Below are positions 1 through 5,837 of a stretch of DNA of 5,837 nucleotides, one piece after another. Position numbers and translations under genes: made by a program. Positions within the stretch are counted from its first letter, which is position 1. Every line of letters begins with the position of its first letter. The DNA comes from Rhodobiaceae bacterium (GTDB lineage: Bacteria > Pseudomonadota > Alphaproteobacteria > RS24): NCBI GenBank assembly GCA_002689195.1, contig NZFC01000005.1:1-5837 (forward strand), read 5' to 3'. The notes beneath the pieces are model-generated. The model was not told the DNA's origin. It did not search any database and saw only the letters and a list, made by a program, of their open reading frames with translations.

Positions 1-571
1 CACCCTCTTCATCAGAGGCTTCTGCTTCGGCAGGTGCTTCTTCAGCAGGTGCCTCTTCAGCAGCGGCCTCTTCGGCAGTAGCTTCTTCGGCAGGTGCCTC
101 TTCAGCAGCAGCCTCTTCAGCAGGTGCCTCTTCAGCAGGTGCCTCTTCAGCAGCAGCTTCTTCGGCAGGTGCCTCTTCAGCGGGTGCTTCTTCGGCAGGG
201 GCTGCGGCAGCGGCGGCGGCCTCTTCCTCGGCGGCGCGCTTGGCTTCCTCAATAGCTTCTATACGCTCCAGAGCTTTGGCGCCCGGCTTGCCTTTTTGCG
301 GATTATTGCGGGCTTCGCGTTTCCACAAGCCAGCATCATCTAGAAAACGCGCAATGCGGTCGGACGGCTTGGCACCTTGCGATATCCAGTGCTTGGCGCG
401 CTCCAGATCCAGCGTCAGCCGGTCATCATGGTCTTTTGGCAGCAGCGGATTATAAGTGCCGAGTTTTTCAATATAACGGCCATCGCGCGGCATGCGGCTG
501 TCGGCCACAACAATGCGATAAAAGGGTCGCTTTTTTGCGCCCCCGCGGGACATACGAATTTTAAGAGCCAT
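1..571 (-). CDS. rpsP: 30S ribosomal protein S16 with long acidic Ala/Glu/Pro tail (3' end outside window)
   Basis: S16 is a small-subunit protein that binds 16S rRNA early in assembly. The start ATG (571-569) is preceded by AAAGGA at 581-586, with 9 bases between. The first ~85 of the 190 visible residues match the family: [20 protein letters not shown] at the N-terminus, then [20 protein letters not shown] (21-40), and [20 protein letters not shown] (63-82). E. coli S16 is only about 82 residues long. Here a basic linker (about 83-112) leads into an Ala/Glu stretch and then pentapeptide repeats (125-184), followed by ASDEEG. No stop codon occurs before the window edge, so the true C-terminus is unknown. 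The gene lies 63 bases downstream of ffh on the same strand and is probably co-transcribed with it; rimM and trmD are the usual next genes. Identification is certain; the function of the tail is unknown. Confidence 0.97.
   Translation of the reverse strand, partial: MALKIRMSRGGAKKRPFYRIVVADSRMPRDGRYIEKLGTYNPLLPKDHDDRLTLDLERAKHWISQGAKPSDRIARFLDDAGLWKREARNNPQKGKPGAKALERIEAIEEAKRAAEEEAAAAAAAPAEEAPAEEAPAEEAAAEEAPAEEAPAEEAAAEEAPAEEATAEEAAAEEAPAEEAPAEAEASDEEG
20..199 (-). repeat. Twelve 15-bp tandem repeats encoding [P/A/T]AEEA in the S16 tail
   Basis: Read on the minus strand, twelve consecutive in-frame 15-base units have the consensus CCTGCTGAAGAGGCA. They encode eleven units of the form [10 protein letters not shown] or TAEEA, ending with a degenerate PAEAE (S16 residues 125-184). 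Copies differ mostly at synonymous third positions (GCT/GCC, GAA/GAG, GCA/GCT), and the first residue of the unit alternates among Pro, Ala and Thr. The array is preceded by a run of seven alanines (118-124). The mix of near-identical and diverged copies suggests growth by slippage or unequal recombination under selection for composition. The repeat number may vary between strains. Confidence 0.95.
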
Positions 572-634
572 ATCAGATTTTCCTTTCACAGAAATGTTTG
601 AAGCTATTCGAATTAAAAAGTGTCGTCATTTTCT
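572..634 (-). other. ffh-rpsP intergenic spacer
   Basis: This 63-base AT-rich gap separates the ffh stop (TAG, 637-635) from the rpsP start. It contains the rpsP Shine-Dalgarno (AAAGGA, 581-586) and an 8-base palindrome ATTCGAAT at 606-613. I find no hairpin followed by a T-run that would be a terminator, and no convincing -35/-10 pair, so read-through from ffh is the simplest reading. A weak internal promoter cannot be excluded by eye. Confidence 0.6.
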
Positions 635-2131
635 CTATTTTTTCTTGGGCGGCAGTCCCAGTCCCGGTGGCAAACCGGATGGTGGTTTGAGACTGCCAAG
701 ATCCGGCAGACCGCCGCCGGGCGTGTTCAAATCGGGCAATCCAGCGCCACCGCCCTGACTGCCTCCCATTTGCCCGCCGCCCAGTTGCCCGCCGCCCAGC
801 ATGTTCGCCATGCCCTGCATGCCGCCCTTGCCGAGCTTTTTCATCATATCGGCCATTTGGCGGTGCATTTTGAGAACGCGGTTTACATCCTGCACGCTGG
901 TGCCGGAACCAGAAGCGATGCGCCGCTTGCGGCTGGCATTCAGCACTTTCGGGTTTTCTTTTTCAGCCGGCGTCATGGACGAAACAATCGCCGCCTGGCG
1001 CGCCAGCTGCCGGTCATCCATGCCCATATTGGCGAGTTGTCCGGCGGCCTGCTTTTTCAGCTTGCCCATGCCCGGCAACATGCCCAGCACCCCCGACATG
1101 CCGCCCATGCGTTGCATCTGGCGCAATTGCTCGGCCATGTCCTCAAGCGTGAACAGGCCTTTTTTCATGCGCGCGGCAATTTTTTCCGCCTTTTCGGCGT
1201 CCATGGTCGCGGCGGCTTTTTCAACCAGCCCGACAACATCGCCCATGCCCAAAATGCGGTTGGCAAGCCGCGCGGGGTCAAACACTTCCAGCGCGTCTAT
1301 CGCCTCGCCAACGCCCAGATATTTAATGGCAACGCCGGTTTCGTGCCGAATGGACAGCGCCGCTCCGCCACGCCCATCGCCATCGGCGCGCGTCAACATA
1401 ATGCCGGTCAGCGTCACGCGGGCGGCAAATTGCGCGGCAATTCGCACTGCTTCCTGACCCGTCAGACTGTCGGCCACAAGCATGGTTTCGTTTGGATTGG
1501 CGGCTTTTTCAATCGCCGCCATTTCGCTCATCAAGGCTTCATCCGCATTGGTGCGGCCCGCCGTGTCGAGCATGACCACATCAAACCCGCCCAGCTTTCC
1601 CGCCTGCATAGCGCGCTTGGCAATCTCGACCGGCCCCTGCCCCTCAATAATCGGCAGGGTTTCGACATCGATCTGGCGGCCCAGCACGGCAAGCTGTTCC
1701 ATCGCCGCCGGACGCTGCGTGTCCAGCGAGGCCATCAGCACTTTGCGTTTGTCATCTTCGCGCAGGCGACGGGCCAGCTTGGCGGTGCTGGTGGTTTTAC
1801 CCGAACCTTGCAAGCCGACCATCATAATGGCGACCGGCGGCACGGCATCCAGCGCCAAGGGCTCAGCCGCGCCCAGCATTGCGACCAGTTCGTCATTGAC
1901 GACTTTGACAACCTGCTGGCCCGGTGTAACGGATTTCAAAACTTCCGTGCCAATCGCGCGCGGGCGCACATTGTCGATAAACGCGCGCACCACAGGCAGC
2001 GCAACATCGGCTTCCAGCAGGGCTTTTCGAATATCGCCCAGCGCGGTTTCAACATCGCGCTCGGACAGCGCGCCGCGTCCACGCAGGCGGTCGAAAACCG
2101 AGCCTAAATTTTCCGTCAATGCATCAAACAT
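635..2131 (-). CDS. ffh: Signal recognition particle protein Ffh (SRP54 GTPase)
   Basis: Ffh binds 4.5S RNA and nascent hydrophobic signal sequences and delivers ribosomes to FtsY at the inner membrane. The protein has 498 residues (E. coli has about 453). The N domain begins MFDALTENLGSVFDRLRGRG. In the G domain, G1 is GLQGSGKTT (106-114), DTQRPAA is at 137-143, G3 is DTAGR (189-193), G4 is TRADGDGRGG (247-256) and GVGEAIDALEVFDP is at 273-286. The methionine-rich M domain (about 320-440) contains the RNA-binding helix RRIASGSGTSVQDVNRVL (403-420). The last ~57 residues are a Gly/Pro/Gln/Leu-rich tail ending PPKKK. The start at 2131 was chosen because it aligns with the conserved N domain and has GGAGAG (2140-2145) 8 bases upstream. 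An in-frame TTG at 2209 would add 26 residues that do not resemble Ffh. The gene is divergent from dapF, with its promoter at 2289-2317. Confidence 0.98.
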   Translation of the reverse strand: MFDALTENLGSVFDRLRGRGALSERDVETALGDIRKALLEADVALPVVRAFIDNVRPRAIGTEVLKSVTPGQQVVKVVNDELVAMLGAAEPLALDAVPPVAIMMVGLQGSGKTTSTAKLARRLREDDKRKVLMASLDTQRPAAMEQLAVLGRQIDVETLPIIEGQGPVEIAKRAMQAGKLGGFDVVMLDTAGRTNADEALMSEMAAIEKAANPNETMLVADSLTGQEAVRIAAQFAARVTLTGIMLTRADGDGRGGAALSIRHETGVAIKYLGVGEAIDALEVFDPARLANRILGMGDVVGLVEKAAATMDAEKAEKIAARMKKGLFTLEDMAEQLRQMQRMGGMSGVLGMLPGMGKLKKQAAGQLANMGMDDRQLARQAAIVSSMTPAEKENPKVLNASRKRRIASGSGTSVQDVNRVLKMHRQMADMMKKLGKGGMQGMANMLGGGQLGGGQMGGSQGGGAGLPDLNTPGGGLPDLGSLKPPSGLPPGLGLPPKKK

Positions 2132-2149
2132 TGCGCGGTCTCTCCAATG

Positions 2150-2189
2150 GCTTTCGGCGCGTCGGTCGGAACCCGACATGCCCGAAAGC
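2150..2189 (-). promoter_or_regulatory. Nested hairpin in the ffh leader, just upstream of the Shine-Dalgarno
   Basis: Perfect 8-base outer arms (GCTTTCGG 2150-2157, CCGAAAGC 2182-2189) are extended by a GC pair on each side after one bulged base. They enclose a 5-base inner stem, GTCGG (2165-2169) with CCGAC (2173-2177), closed by a 3-base loop. The structure ends 4 bases before the ffh GGAGAG sequence. No T-run follows on either strand, so it does not look like an intrinsic terminator. It could influence translation or stability of the roughly 150-base ffh leader, or be a DNA site. The symmetry is seen directly; any role is inference. Confidence 0.45.
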
Positions 2190-2288
2190 GGTTTAACACC
2201 CGCGGGCAAATCCTTGCTGACGGGTGGCGATCTTGCCTGTGGCGGCCAAGACCAGAACTAACTGTGGCTTCGTTGATGAAGTGGGCGC

Positions 2289-2317
2289 AAAATAGGCGCT
2301 GGGGCTTGCAAAGTCAA
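2289..2317 (-). promoter_or_regulatory. Predicted sigma70-type promoter for ffh-rpsP
   Basis: On the minus strand, TTGACT (2317-2312) matches the -35 consensus in 5 of 6 bases. It is separated by exactly 17 bases from TATTTT (2294-2289), which matches the -10 in 4 of 6. Transcription would begin near 2282 and give a leader of about 150 bases before the ffh ATG. This is the best promoter-like pair I can see in the divergent region, and it points the right way. It has not been tested against background. Confidence 0.55.
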
Positions 2318-2360
2318 GTTGCGCGAAACCGGCACGCGGCTAGTGCTGGTGTTCGCACGC

Positions 2361-2382
2361 GGGAAGGATTATATAAGCTTCC
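2361..2382 (+). promoter_or_regulatory. dapF start region: distant Shine-Dalgarno and TATATA element
   Basis: A purine run GGGAAGGA (2361-2368) lies upstream of the dapF ATG, but 14 bases separate the two, which is longer than usual. Between them is TATATAAG (2370-2377). If TATATA acts as a -10, transcription would start almost at the ATG and give a leaderless message, but I see no good -35 at 16-18 bases upstream. An in-frame TAA at 2374-2376 fixes the start codon downstream of it, so ATG 2383 is the only sensible start. The dapF promoter is otherwise unassigned. Confidence 0.3.
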
Positions 2383-3327
2383 ATGAGCCAGACACGCTCC
2401 ATCGCTTTCACCAAAATGAACGGCCTCGGCAATGATTTTGTGGTGATTGACGCCCGCCGCGAAAGATTGGCGCTGGCGGAAGAAGACGTGCGCGCGCTGG
2501 CCGCACGCGACCATGCGGCAACAAAAGGATGCGACCAGCTTCTGATTTTGCACCCGCCCCAAAATGCGGGCCGCGACAAAGGCGATGTGTTCATGCAGAT
2601 TTTCAACGCCGACGGCAGCGAGGTTGAGGCTTGCGGCAATGGCGCGCGCGCCGTCGCCGCCTATCTTGCAAGCTTGGGCACCCCAGAGCCTGTCATCGAA
2701 ACGCTGGGCGGCACCTTGCAAGCGCATGCACCGCGGCGCGAAGAGAGAAGCGGCGGCATCATACAATTCCCCGGCATCATCATGCCGACGCCGCGCTTTG
2801 CATGGCGGGACATTCCGCTGGCCGAAGAAATGCCCGACACGTCGCAGGTCACGCTCCACCCCGATCTGCCACCAGCCTTTATGGTCAATGTGGGCAACCC
2901 CCATGGCGTGATTTTCGTTGATGGCGGCACGGGCGGGCTTGCCGCCCAATACGGCTTCGAGCTTGAAAAAAACCGCCTGCTGCCTGAAGGCGCGAATATT
3001 AATTTTGCCGCCTGCAAGGGCGACAATATTATCGAGCTGGACACATGGGAGCGCGGTGCCGGACTGACGCAAGCCTGCGGCACCGGCGCATGCGCCACGG
3101 CTGTCGCCGCCTTTCATCTCGGCAAAATCGACAATCACAATAATGAGTTTCGCATCGAACCGCCCTGCGCGCGCGACCCGAAATTGAAGGACAATTCCGA
3201 TCGTGCTGGCATCCACCAAGATAATCTGTTGGAGATATTGGTGGATTATGACGGCCATTCACTGGCCCAGCAGGGGCCGGTGGAATTCGAGTTTGAAGCT
3301 GAATTTGAAGCTGGGGCGGCATCATGA
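2383..3327 (+). CDS. dapF: Diaminopimelate epimerase DapF
   Basis: DapF is the cytoplasmic, cofactor-free enzyme that interconverts LL- and meso-diaminopimelate, the precursor of lysine and of peptidoglycan cross-links. The 314 residues carry the family signatures in order: FTKMNGLGNDFVVID (9-23), FNADGSEVEACGNGARA (74-90) with the first catalytic cysteine C84, GNPHGVIFV (171-179), EGANINFA (202-209), and ERGAGLTQACGTGACA (223-238) with the second catalytic cysteine C232. Both cysteines are present, so it should be active. It is longer than the usual ~275-290 residues. The extra length lies mainly in a charged insert around residues 250-281, whose DNA looks less GC-rich than its surroundings, and in an acidic Phe/Glu tail. 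It is the first gene of the plus-strand operon, and its TGA overlaps the mtaB ATG (ATGA). Confidence 0.97.
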   Translation: MSQTRSIAFTKMNGLGNDFVVIDARRERLALAEEDVRALAARDHAATKGCDQLLILHPPQNAGRDKGDVFMQIFNADGSEVEACGNGARAVAAYLASLGTPEPVIETLGGTLQAHAPRREERSGGIIQFPGIIMPTPRFAWRDIPLAEEMPDTSQVTLHPDLPPAFMVNVGNPHGVIFVDGGTGGLAAQYGFELEKNRLLPEGANINFAACKGDNIIELDTWERGAGLTQACGTGACATAVAAFHLGKIDNHNNEFRIEPPCARDPKLKDNSDRAGIHQDNLLEILVDYDGHSLAQQGPVEFEFEAEFEAGAAS

Positions 3328-4580
3328 GCGTCAAAGTCGAAAATTTCGGCTGCCGTCTGAACGCGCTGGAAGGCGATGTAGCACAAGCCGCGGCGAAAAC
3401 GGCAGGCCTCGACAAAACCATCATTATTAATGGTTGCGCCGTGACCGGCGAAGCCTTGCGGCAAGCACGCCAAGCCGCGCGGCGGGCCAAGCGCGCGGCC
3501 CCCGACCACGAAATTATCGTGACCGGTTGCGCCGCACAAATCGATGAGCCGACTTTCGCCGCCATGCCGGAAGTTGACCGCGTGCTCGGCAATGAAGAAA
3601 AACTCGACCCCGCGGCTTATGCCGCGGGCGGCCCCGTGGCGGTAAGCGACGTTATGGCCCGCACGCGCGCAACCCCGCTGCCGGTCACGCCGCAACCGTC
3701 GCGCGCGCGCGCCTTTGTGCAGGTTCAAACCGGATGCGACCATCGTTGCACTTTCTGTATCATTCCTTTCGGGCGCGGCAATGCACGCTCGGTGCCAATC
3801 GCCGAAGTGGTGGCCCAATGCCGCGATTTGGTGGCGCGCGGGCATAACGAGATTGTGCTGACGGGCGTCGACGTCACCAGCTATGGCCCTGATATTGGCG
3901 AGGCTGGCTTGGGCGGGCTGGTGCGCGCCATTCTGGACCAAGTGCCTGCGTTGGCGCGCCTGCGGCTGTCTTCAATCGATGCTGTCGAAATAGACCCGTC
4001 CCTGCTCGACATGGTTATCCATGAACACCGCCTGATGCCGCATTTGCATTTGTCTTTGCAGGCCGGCGACAACATGATTTTGAAGCGCATGAAGCGCCGC
4101 CACACGCGCGAGCAGGCGATAGAATTTTGCGCCAAGCTGAAAGCGCAACGCCCGGAAATTGCCTTCGGTGCCGACATCATTGCGGGCTTTCCCACCGAAA
4201 CAAACCCCATGTTTGAAAACTCGCTGGCGCTTATCGCCGATTGCGATATTGCCTGGTTGCATGTTTTTCCGTTTTCGCCACGCCCCGGCACACCGGCAGC
4301 CCGCATGCCGCAACTGGCGGGCGACATTATCAAGGAGCGCGCTGCGGCTTTGCGCGCCGCTGGCGCACACCAGCGCACCAAAACGCTTGAGGCGCGTGTC
4401 GGCACGCGCCAATCCGTGCTGGTTGAAAAATCCGGCGAAGGTCGAACACCGTGCTTTGCCCGTGTAGAATTTGAGGCGACCAGCGACGCGCCCAAATCAG
4501 GCGACATCATATCCGCGCGCATAACCGGCCATGATGGTGAGCGGTTGCTGGGCGAGATAGATGGAGGGCACAACACATGA
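3324..4580 (+). CDS. mtaB: tRNA (t6A37) methylthiotransferase MtaB, radical SAM
   Basis: MtaB converts t6A37 to ms2t6A37 in ANN-decoding tRNAs, using two iron-sulfur clusters and S-adenosylmethionine. The 418 residues show the methylthiotransferase layout. The N-terminal domain has three cluster cysteines: C10 (FGCRLN), C38 (INGCAVT) and C69 (VTGCAAQ). The radical SAM motif is CxxxCxxC at C138, C142 and C145 (TGCDHRCTFCIIPFGRG). Further landmarks are LTGVDVTSYG (179-188), LRLSSIDAVEID (213-224), IIAGFPTET (285-293) and FSPRPGTPAARMP (317-329). A TRAM-type RNA-binding domain fills about 353-415. GVDVTSYG and the short spacing favour MtaB over MiaB or RimO. The start overlaps the dapF stop, which indicates translational coupling. 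One oddity is that the residue before C38 is Gly where NTC or NSC is usual. Confidence 0.92.
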   Translation: MSVKVENFGCRLNALEGDVAQAAAKTAGLDKTIIINGCAVTGEALRQARQAARRAKRAAPDHEIIVTGCAAQIDEPTFAAMPEVDRVLGNEEKLDPAAYAAGGPVAVSDVMARTRATPLPVTPQPSRARAFVQVQTGCDHRCTFCIIPFGRGNARSVPIAEVVAQCRDLVARGHNEIVLTGVDVTSYGPDIGEAGLGGLVRAILDQVPALARLRLSSIDAVEIDPSLLDMVIHEHRLMPHLHLSLQAGDNMILKRMKRRHTREQAIEFCAKLKAQRPEIAFGADIIAGFPTETNPMFENSLALIADCDIAWLHVFPFSPRPGTPAARMPQLAGDIIKERAAALRAAGAHQRTKTLEARVGTRQSVLVEKSGEGRTPCFARVEFEATSDAPKSGDIISARITGHDGERLLGEIDGGHNT

Positions 4581-5497
4581 GCGGCCTGTTCGGTCGTTTG
4601 CGCGCTGGCTTGAGCCGGTCCAGCAAAGCGCTGGGCGACGGTCTTGGCGGGCTGTTGGGCGGACGCAGGCTTTCCGCCGAACAATTGGACGCGCTGGAAG
4701 ACCTGCTGATTATGGCCGACCTTGGGGTTGAGGCAGCCGGCAATATTGTGGCGGCCTTGCGCCAACGCAAAGATTTAAAAGATTTGGACGAAGCCGAATT
4801 GCGCGCCGCGCTTGCGGCGGAAATTGCCGCATTACTGGCCCCGGCCCAGCACGCGCTTGACCTGCCCGCCGGCGACACGCCGCGCGTCATTGTGATGGCT
4901 GGCGTCAATGGGGCGGGCAAAACGACAACCATCGGCAAGCTCGCCAAGCGCTTTCAGGCCGAAGGCAAATCGGTGATGCTTGCGGCGTGCGACACATTTC
5001 GTGCCGCGGCGGGCGAGCAATTACAAATATGGGGCGAACGCGCTGGTGTGCCCGTGGTCAGCGCCGCGCCGGGCAGCGATGCCGCCGGACTTGCCTTTAG
5101 CGCGCTTGAGCAGGCCATCGCGCAGAAAATTGACATTCTGATTGTCGACACGGCGGGTCGCCTGCAATCAAATGCCGCGCTGATGGACGAACTGGACAAA
5201 ATCATCCGCGTGCTGGGCAAGCTTGATACAGAGGCTCCGCACGCCACGCTTCTGGTGCTGGATGCCACGACCGGACAAAACGCGCTTGTTCAGGCGCAGG
5301 CTTTTCTGGAGACTGCCCGCATTACCGGCCTCATTATGACAAAGCTGGACGGCACTGCGCGCGGCGGGTGTCTGGTTCCGGTCGCCACAAAATTGCATCT
5401 GCCGGTGCATTTTATCGGCGTCGGCGAACAGGGCGAAGATTTGCAGGAATTTTCAGCCGATGAATTTTCGCGCGCCTTGACCGGTGCCGAACTGTAA
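4577..5497 (+). CDS. ftsY: Signal recognition particle receptor FtsY
   Basis: FtsY is the membrane-associated receptor GTPase that pairs with Ffh to hand ribosome-nascent chains to the Sec translocon. The 306 residues contain an amphipathic, Gly/Leu/Arg-rich N-terminus (MSGLFGRLRAGLSRSSKALG), an N domain (about 33-95), and a G domain with G1 GVNGAGKTTT (109-118), DTFRAAA (139-145), G3 DTAGR (191-195), DATTGQNAL (229-237), G4 TKLDGTARGG (255-264) and GVGEQGEDLQEF (281-292). The long acidic A domain of E. coli FtsY is absent, so membrane contact presumably relies on the N-terminal helix. The start ATG overlaps the mtaB TGA (ATGA) and has a strong GGAGGG (4563-4568) 8 bases upstream. The segment GGCLVPVATKLHLPV (263-277) is somewhat unusual where GG[V/I]LVAIAEKF is more common. 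Ffh, its partner, is encoded on the divergent arm. Confidence 0.97.
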   Translation: MSGLFGRLRAGLSRSSKALGDGLGGLLGGRRLSAEQLDALEDLLIMADLGVEAAGNIVAALRQRKDLKDLDEAELRAALAAEIAALLAPAQHALDLPAGDTPRVIVMAGVNGAGKTTTIGKLAKRFQAEGKSVMLAACDTFRAAAGEQLQIWGERAGVPVVSAAPGSDAAGLAFSALEQAIAQKIDILIVDTAGRLQSNAALMDELDKIIRVLGKLDTEAPHATLLVLDATTGQNALVQAQAFLETARITGLIMTKLDGTARGGCLVPVATKLHLPVHFIGVGEQGEDLQEFSADEFSRALTGAEL

Positions 5498-5529
5498 AGC
5501 GATGCCGGGAAACACAAGAAGGAAATAAG

Positions 5530-5837
5530 ATGCGTAAAACGATTGAAGAATTTGGCCCATTGCTCGTGTTTTTTGTTCTGAACGCGCGCGGTGCCGAGTG
5601 GCTGTCACTGCCCGAAACGCAAAGCCTGTTTGTTGCCACGGGTGGGTTCATGCTGGCGCTTGGGGTGGCGATAGCGTCAACCTATCTGCGCGGCGAACGC
5701 CCCAATAATATGACGCTGGCCTCGGCCGGTTTTGTTTTTGTTTTTGGCTCGATCACGCTTTTTTTGCAGGATGAAACCTTCATCAAAATCAAACCGACTT
5801 TGGTGTATTTCCTGTTCGCTGGCATTTTGACTTTCGG
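5530..5837 (+). CDS. yciB: Inner-membrane septation protein A / YciB family (3' end outside window)
   Basis: The first 102 residues of a polytopic membrane protein are visible. They open MRKTIEEFGPLLVFFVLNAR, followed by hydrophobic segments at about 33-53, 62-79 and 89-102. The stretch FVFGSITLFLQDETFIKIKP (70-89), continuing TLVYFLFAG, is the family hallmark (E. coli YciB has a similar GGLTLFF...EFIKWK region). The family is called YciB, IspZ or intracellular septation protein A and has been linked to envelope integrity and septation; its biochemical activity is unsettled. The ATG is preceded by AAGGA (5519-5523) 6 bases upstream. The gene starts 32 bases after ftsY with no terminator between, so it is probably the fourth gene of the dapF operon. 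Family members are about 180-200 residues, so roughly half is missing. Confidence 0.9.
   Translation, partial: MRKTIEEFGPLLVFFVLNARGAEWLSLPETQSLFVATGGFMLALGVAIASTYLRGERPNNMTLASAGFVFVFGSITLFLQDETFIKIKPTLVYFLFAGILTF

Noticed and set aside
20..199. CRISPR-like or regulatory direct repeat array
   Set aside because: Units are contiguous 15-mers with no spacers, stay in frame with S16, and vary at synonymous positions, so this is a coding tandem repeat.
620..2107. A 495-residue open frame on the plus strand, antisense to almost all of ffh
   Set aside because: Its His/Arg/Gln/Ala-rich composition is typical of the shadow of a GC-rich gene. It has no recognisable domain, and the opposite strand is a complete, motif-perfect Ffh.
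2132..2209. N-terminal extension of ffh from an in-frame TTG at 2209
   Set aside because: The added 26 residues do not resemble Ffh. The ATG at 2131 gives the standard MFDxLTxxL start and has a well-placed GGAGAG.
2147..2386. Small plus-strand open frame (79 residues) across the divergent intergenic region
   Set aside because: It overlaps the predicted ffh promoter and leader and the dapF start, has no recognisable family, and no convincing ribosome binding site was noted.
2314..3258. A 314-residue minus-strand open frame opposite dapF
   Set aside because: It is antisense to a gene with both catalytic cysteines and all DapF signatures, shows no domain of its own, and would run through the ffh promoter.
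3324..4580. Annotation as MiaB or RimO instead of MtaB
   Set aside because: GVDVTSYG, SSIDAVEID and the short overall length fit MtaB better, as does the dapF-ftsY neighbourhood.
5498..5529. Terminator between ftsY and yciB
   Set aside because: The 32-base gap has no inverted repeat with a T-run; it holds only the yciB Shine-Dalgarno.

Overview
The window looks like a piece of an alphaproteobacterial chromosome, GC-rich and densely coded. The evidence is gene content and order together with protein style: Ffh carries a TRxDG nucleotide-specificity motif, FtsY is short, the methylthiotransferase is MtaB-like, and a DapF-MtaB-FtsY-YciB cluster lies next to Ffh and S16. From memory, this order recurs in many alphaproteobacteria. 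I cannot place the organism below class level. I see no phage, transposon, CRISPR, tRNA or rRNA signal, and no undescribed system. This is a housekeeping region with some local oddities.

Minus-strand arm (1-2317): ffh, the SRP54 GTPase of the signal recognition particle, is followed 63 bases downstream by rpsP (ribosomal protein S16). S16 runs off the left edge; rimM and trmD would be expected beyond it. S16 has a normal N-terminal domain and then a long Ala/Glu/Pro tail built from twelve 15-base tandem units. A good sigma70-like promoter (TTGACT, 17 bases, TATTTT) lies about 150 bases upstream of the ffh start. The leader between them contains a nested hairpin that ends just before the Shine-Dalgarno sequence.

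Plus-strand arm (2383-5837): dapF (diaminopimelate epimerase), mtaB (tRNA ms2t6A37 methylthiotransferase), ftsY (SRP receptor GTPase) and the start of a yciB/ispZ-type inner-membrane protein that runs off the right edge. The first three genes are joined by ATGA stop/start overlaps. The fourth follows after 32 bases with its own Shine-Dalgarno, so all four are probably one operon.

How the genes fit together: the two arms are divergent and share a 251-base intergenic region. Ffh and FtsY, the two GTPases of co-translational membrane targeting, sit on opposite arms less than 2.5 kb apart. S16 and MtaB act in ribosome assembly and tRNA decoding, DapF feeds lysine and peptidoglycan synthesis, and YciB is an envelope protein. 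The cluster is therefore a translation, targeting and envelope neighbourhood.
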